From: Succinatimonas sp. CAG:777 | GTDB lineage: Bacteria; Pseudomonadota; Gammaproteobacteria; Enterobacterales; Succinivibrionaceae | Direction of reading: 5' to 3' | DNA length: 27,517 bases | Assembly: GCA_000431835.1 (NCBI GenBank) | Contig: HF987944.1 | Span: 29,810 to 57,326, forward strand | Made by a program: the position numbers and the translations under genes | Notes under the pieces: generated by a model | Told to the model about the DNA's origin: nothing | Databases searched by the model: none | What the model saw: the letters and a program-made list of their open reading frames with translations, nothing else | Part shown: positions 24,247 to 27,517 of the stretch, piece after piece | Layout: the number at the start of each line of letters is the position of its first letter | Position numbering within the stretch: the stretch's first letter is position 1

Positions 24247-24627
24247 ATGTCAGAGTTAACCGATAAAGAGTTAGAAGCAATAAAATCTTTAAATGCTGAA
24301 TACAGACAGGCTATGTTCAAAAGAGTAGCTTCAGAGCAGGATGGTTTATATGTACTTGTAGACAATGACGGCCCTCTGATCTTAGAAGATACTGAAGAAG
24401 ATGAGAATAACAATCTTTTCAGTGTCCTACCGGTTTGGTCTCACGAGAGACTGGCTAATGAGTATGCTAAGGAGAATAAATTAGAGTCAATGAAGGCTCA
24501 GTTTATTACTAAAAAAGCATGGAATGAGAGCTGGGTTCCTATGTTCAAAGAGCAGAAAAACGTTCTTGTAGGTTTTATGCCTGTAGGAGATGGTGATTTC
24601 TCTGTTGATGATCCAGTTGAAATCTAG
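24247..24627 (+). CDS. DUF2750-like protein of unknown function
   Basis: A 126-residue acidic soluble protein with no signal peptide or membrane segment. It resembles the DUF2750 family of Gammaproteobacteria in its layout. An N-terminal helix (LTDKELEAIKSLNAEYRQAMF) is followed by a strand pair LYVLVDNDGPLIL, then VLPVWSHERLANEYAKE (family: PFWS near an alanine-rich helix), then AWNESWVPMFKEQKNVLVGF (family: a WLPGM-like and a VLVG-like element). This is a pattern judgement without a search. The ribosome binding site AAAGGAG is strong. It sits 11 bases after uvrA, so it is probably translated from the uvrA message, but a role in repair is not implied. No terminator with a good T-run follows. 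Confidence 0.7.
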   Translation: MSELTDKELEAIKSLNAEYRQAMFKRVASEQDGLYVLVDNDGPLILEDTEEDENNNLFSVLPVWSHERLANEYAKENKLESMKAQFITKKAWNESWVPMFKEQKNVLVGFMPVGDGDFSVDDPVEI

Positions 24628-25067
24628 GCGTAATTTTAGAAATCGTCACATAAATATGACACAAAGAAAACTTTTGACAAAAATCAGTAGCTTTCGCAAA
24701 TTGTCTATTGAGTTTTCTTTTGTGTTTATAAGAAGATCATCTAAACTAAAATTAGATGATATTAAATAAAATATACAAATATATAAGGTATGCAAATATA
24801 AGAACATACCTAAAAATAACTTACTGATAAGCCAACTTATCTTAAATCCAATTTGTCTATAAAAGTTAGTTTGAAACATCTTTCTATAAGCAAGATTGTT
24901 TAAGGTAGAAAGTAAGAAAAAGTCTGTTTGTAGCAGATACTAGGAAAAAGATGCAATGCCTGTCAAAGTTATTTATGAGCACACTTTGCATGTATTAAAG
25001 TTGACTGCCGAACCTACGTTAAATAAACAAGGCGTATTGGCTATTTTCTGGATAACGCATTTTGCCT
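24628..25067 (+). other. Long non-coding gap before the GGDEF/HD-GYP gene
   Basis: This gap of about 440 bases is very AT-rich in its first 270. I see two AT-rich hairpins: ATCATCTAA/TTAGATGAT (24736-24760) and AGGTATG/CATACCT (24786-24811). Neither is followed by a T-run. TTGACA at 24674-24679 has no -10 at proper distance. No c-di-GMP riboswitch consensus was recognised. The last 110 bases are less AT-rich and open in one frame (see the 24956 ORF). The minus-strand frame 24646-24879 is judged spurious. Confidence 0.6.
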
Positions 25068-25111
25068 ATGCAGTCTTTACAAAATTTTTTAGACAAGTTA
25101 GATGTCTATAG
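24956..25111 (+). other. Possible 51-codon upstream ORF overlapping the GGDEF/HD-GYP start
   Basis: An ATG at 24956, preceded by TAGGAAAAAG ten bases upstream, opens a 51-codon frame (begins MPVKVIYEHTLHVLK, ends FFRQVRCL) that ends at 25111, 44 bases inside the next gene in another frame. The downstream ATG (25068) lacks a ribosome binding site, so this could be a coupled leader peptide. Composition alone cannot prove translation. A chance open frame is the alternative. Confidence 0.25.
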
Positions 25112-26957
25112 AGAAATCTTCACCGAAGTAAGATTGATTGATCTTTCTCAGATTATTCAAACTTGTGAAAATATATATATATCTTGTGCATGCAGAGATA
25201 TTGATGGTATTTGCCGTACCTGTAAGAACTGCATCGCTGTTAAAGCTATTTCAGATAACAGCACAAAGATTAAATGGGAATATATAAATTCTGAAATTCA
25301 TCAGATTACAGTATCTCCTACCGTCATCGAAGGCAAAAAGTACGTAATTGAGTTTATTCAAAAGCTTGATGCCGACTCTCAGATTGATTCTAAAAGTAGT
25401 GAAGTTTTAGTAGATAAGCTTACTGTTTATAAAGATAAGCTTTATAAAGATGCCATTACAGGTATCTATAACCGTCATTATTATGAAGATAGATTAAAAG
25501 ACGTTACATCTATAGCTGGTGTGGCTTTAATCGATGTTAATGACTTTAGACTTTATAATGAGGCCTTTGGTCATCATGTAGGCGACATCATTTTAAACAC
25601 CGTTGCACAGGTTATTTCTCGTTCTTTAAACAAAAATGATGTCTTGGTTCGCTATGGTGGTGATGAGTTTTTAGTAATCTTCAACGACATAGAAAAAGAA
25701 GAGTTCTACCATAAATTATCTCAATTATCAGAACTTGTAAGCAGAGCAGCTGTACCAGGTTATTCTCAAATTCAATTATCTGTTTGCATTGGCGGTATCT
25801 ATGCTAATTCTATTTTATTGTCAGATGCTGTAACAAAAGCTGATACTGTAATGTTGCAGGGTAAAGCCAATGGAAAGAATGTTGTAACTGACAATCTGGA
25901 TCTTGATAGTGAAAACAGTCATGAAAAACAAAAGATCCTATTAGTTGATGATTCAAGAATGAATCGTCATCTTTTAATGAATATCCTTTCTGAGAGCTAT
26001 GAAATTATTGAAGCTACTGACGGTAAACAGGCTTTAGACATCTTAGATAAGAAAAAAAGTGATATTGCTTTAATACTTCTTGATATTGTAATGCCTGTGA
26101 TGGATGGTTTTGAGGTCTTATCTTGGATGTCTTCAAATAACTTAATTGAAGATATACCTGTCATTATGATCTCCTCAGAGGATGCTAGTGATACTGTAAG
26201 AAAAGCTTTCTCTTATGGTGTTTCTGATTATATTAGCAGACCTTATGATGCAAAGGTTGTTTATAAACGTGTTTATAACACTATTAAACTCTATACCAAA
26301 CAAAGACGACTAGTAGGCCTTATCTCTAAGCAAATAAAGGACAAAGAGAAGAGCAACAATATGATGATCGCTATTTTGAGTCATATTGTTGAATTTAGAA
26401 ATGGAGAGAGTGGAGCTCATGTTGTCCACATCAGGTTGTTAACAGAAAAACTGTTAGAGTGCTTAGTTAAAAAGTCTGACAAATATAAATTAACAGCAAC
26501 TGATAGAGAGCTTATAACTACAGCATCAGCTTTACATGACATTGGAAAGATTGCGATTGATTCGAAGATCTTAAATAAGCCTGGCAAGTTTACTGATGAA
26601 GAGTATGAAATTATGAAAACTCATACAGTAATCGGTGCTCAAATCCTAGATAAATTAGAGATGTACCGTAACGAACCACTTGTAAAAATAGCTTGTCAAA
26701 TCTGCCGTCATCATCATGAACGCTATGATGGAAAAGGCTATCCTGACGGTCTTAAAGGTGATGATATTCCTATTGCAGCCCAAGTCGTTTCTGTAGCAGA
26801 TGTTTATGATGCCTTAGTAAGTAAGAGAGTATATAAAAAATCTTTCTCTTCAGAAAAAGCTATAGAAATGATTTTTAACGGGGAGTGTGGATCGTTCAAC
26901 CCTATTTTGTTAGACTGCTTGAAAGAAATTTCAAAAGATGTGTCATATAACAAATAG
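25068..26957 (+). CDS. c-di-GMP signalling protein: Cys-rich sensor, GGDEF, receiver and HD-GYP domains
   Basis: Predicted to make and degrade cyclic di-GMP in one cytoplasmic polypeptide of 629 residues (ATG at 25068; a TTG at 25062 is also in frame). No membrane helix is seen. Residues 1-110: PAS-like sensor with Cys33, 40, 42, 49, 52 and 55 (CxC-x6-CxxCxxC). Residues about 124-275: diguanylate cyclase domain with DAITGIYNRHYYEDRL and an intact GGDEF at 197-201; the inhibitory RxxD site is NKND. Residues about 288-405: response-regulator receiver with Asp339 in LLDIVMPVMDGF, but the conserved lysine is Arg391 (SRPYD). Residues about 420-620: HD-GYP phosphodiesterase with LHDIGK (His490-Asp491) and HHERYDGKGYP. 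The order GGDEF-REC-HD-GYP is uncommon. A solute-binding lipoprotein gene follows 25 bases later. Substrate and signal are inferred. Confidence 0.92.
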   Translation: MQSLQNFLDKLDVYREIFTEVRLIDLSQIIQTCENIYISCACRDIDGICRTCKNCIAVKAISDNSTKIKWEYINSEIHQITVSPTVIEGKKYVIEFIQKLDADSQIDSKSSEVLVDKLTVYKDKLYKDAITGIYNRHYYEDRLKDVTSIAGVALIDVNDFRLYNEAFGHHVGDIILNTVAQVISRSLNKNDVLVRYGGDEFLVIFNDIEKEEFYHKLSQLSELVSRAAVPGYSQIQLSVCIGGIYANSILLSDAVTKADTVMLQGKANGKNVVTDNLDLDSENSHEKQKILLVDDSRMNRHLLMNILSESYEIIEATDGKQALDILDKKKSDIALILLDIVMPVMDGFEVLSWMSSNNLIEDIPVIMISSEDASDTVRKAFSYGVSDYISRPYDAKVVYKRVYNTIKLYTKQRRLVGLISKQIKDKEKSNNMMIAILSHIVEFRNGESGAHVVHIRLLTEKLLECLVKKSDKYKLTATDRELITTASALHDIGKIAIDSKILNKPGKFTDEEYEIMKTHTVIGAQILDKLEMYRNEPLVKIACQICRHHHERYDGKGYPDGLKGDDIPIAAQVVSVADVYDALVSKRVYKKSFSSEKAIEMIFNGECGSFNPILLDCLKEISKDVSYNK

Positions 26958-26982
26958 ACTCTAAGAATATAAGAGGAACACT

Positions 26983-27517
26983 TTGAATTTTTTCACCTTT
27001 ACAAAGAAGGCTACCACTAGAGTAGCAATGTTTCTTCTTTCCGTTTCTTTAATTACAGGATGTTTCTGTCAGCGACAAGATCCAAATAAAACTGTAACTG
27101 AAGATTCAATACCAACTATAGTAGTTGGTATTGATAACTATGAGCCATTCTCTTTTAAAGACGAGGAAGGAAATATCACCGGTATCGATGTAGAGCTAGC
27201 AAAAGAAGTTTTTCATCGTCTTAATTACAGTCCTGAATTTAAGTTCATAGATTGGTCAAAAAAGAAAGAACTCTTAGATAGCAAAAAGATAGATTGTATT
27301 TGGAGCTCTTTTACTATGACTGGCCGTGAATCTCAATTCCTATGGGCAGGTCCTTATCTATACAGCCAACAGGTAGTTATGGTTCCAAAGAACAGTCCTA
27401 TTTATTCAATTAAAGATTTAAATGGAAAAGTTGTAGGTGTTCAAAGTACTACTAAACCAGTAGATCTCTTATTGAGTGGCGGTAAAAACATCCCAAAGAT
27501 AAAAGAAATGATCGTTT
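26983..27517 (+). CDS. Solute-binding lipoprotein, family 3 (3' truncated by window edge), TTG start
   Basis: Periplasmic ligand-binding protein of the amino-acid/polar-solute type (SBP_bac_3), anchored by a lipid. The TTG start has GAGGA five bases upstream. It gives a signal with a basic n-region (residues 8-13), a hydrophobic core and the lipobox LITGC with Cys27. An ATG at 27028 would give a shorter signal without positive charges. From residue 43 the fold is typical: IVVGIDNYEPFSFKDEEGNITGIDVELAKEV, then KKIDCIWSSFTMTGRE, FLWAGPYLYSQQVVMV and IKDLNGKVVGVQSTT. About 178 codons are present and the frame is still open at the window end, so fusion to a signalling domain downstream cannot be excluded. 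It lies 25 bases after the GGDEF/HD-GYP gene, probably in one transcript, which suggests a sensory rather than purely transport role. Confidence 0.88.
   Translation, partial: MNFFTFTKKATTRVAMFLLSVSLITGCFCQRQDPNKTVTEDSIPTIVVGIDNYEPFSFKDEEGNITGIDVELAKEVFHRLNYSPEFKFIDWSKKKELLDSKKIDCIWSSFTMTGRESQFLWAGPYLYSQQVVMVPKNSPIYSIKDLNGKVVGVQSTTKPVDLLLSGGKNIPKIKEMIV

Noticed and set aside
24736..24811. Two hairpins downstream of the DUF2750-like gene as terminators
   Set aside because: Stems are AT-rich and not followed by T-runs on either strand. They are mentioned only as structure within the gap.
24646..24879. Minus-strand 77-codon frame with a hydrophobic stretch, possibly a small membrane protein
   Set aside because: It lies in the most AT-rich part of the gap, has no convincing ribosome binding site, and its composition (F, I, L, Y, K, N) is what random AT-rich DNA gives.
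1..27517. Mobile elements, phage genes, CRISPR arrays, tRNA or rRNA
   Set aside because: No transposase, integrase, regularly spaced repeat or tRNA/rRNA-like sequence was seen; nearly all the sequence is occupied by conserved genes.

Overview
The window is a dense, AT-rich stretch of bacterial chromosome made almost entirely of conserved single-copy genes. Protein sequences and local gene pairs (divergent rsmD/ftsY, kdsC-lptCAB-rpoN-hpf-ptsN-rapZ, mlaFEDCB, mreBCD-maf-tldD, divergent ssb/uvrA) are those of a gammaproteobacterium with a Gram-negative lipopolysaccharide outer membrane. The low GC content, the joining of loci that lie apart in E. coli, and the GGDEF/HD-GYP gene at the right end would fit a host-associated anaerobe such as the Succinivibrionaceae. 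That placement is an inference and was not tested by any search. I see no tRNA, rRNA, CRISPR array, insertion sequence or prophage.

Layout. Positions 1-2580: end of the ATP synthase operon (partial atpG, atpD, atpC) closed by a hairpin terminator. Positions 2590-5560: rsmD on the minus strand, divergent from ftsY; then rpoH. The ftsE-ftsX pair that separates ftsY from rpoH in E. coli is absent. Positions 5620-11730: a long plus-strand run kdsC-lptC-lptA-lptB-rpoN-hpf-(terminator)-ptsN-rapZ, combining lipid A/Kdo supply and LPS export with sigma-54 and the nitrogen-PTS/RapZ regulators. Its promoter region carries a perfect sigma-54 -24/-12 element fused to an extended -10 sigma-70 element. Positions 11720-14830: complete mlaFEDCB phospholipid transport operon with its own promoter, followed by darP (yjgA). 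Positions 15460-20430: minus-strand mreB-mreC-mreD-maf-tldD, with a terminator-like hairpin between mreB and mreC. Positions 20400-24630: ssb (minus) divergent from uvrA (plus), with a DUF2750-type gene behind uvrA. Positions 24628-27517: a 434-base gap, a large GGDEF-receiver-HD-GYP c-di-GMP protein with a cysteine-rich N-terminus, and the start of a solute-binding lipoprotein gene that runs off the window.

How the genes fit together: most of the window serves the cell envelope (LPS export by Lpt, lipid asymmetry by Mla, shape by Mre, membrane protein targeting by FtsY) and its regulators (RpoH, RpoN, PtsN, RapZ). The right end is the only accessory-looking part. There a lipoprotein ligand sensor and a protein with both c-di-GMP synthesis and degradation domains appear to form one transcription unit. 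This pair, together with the sigma-54 element ahead of the operon that encodes sigma-54, is the most interesting material. Several genes use TTG starts supported by good ribosome binding sites (ptsN, mreC, the lipoprotein).
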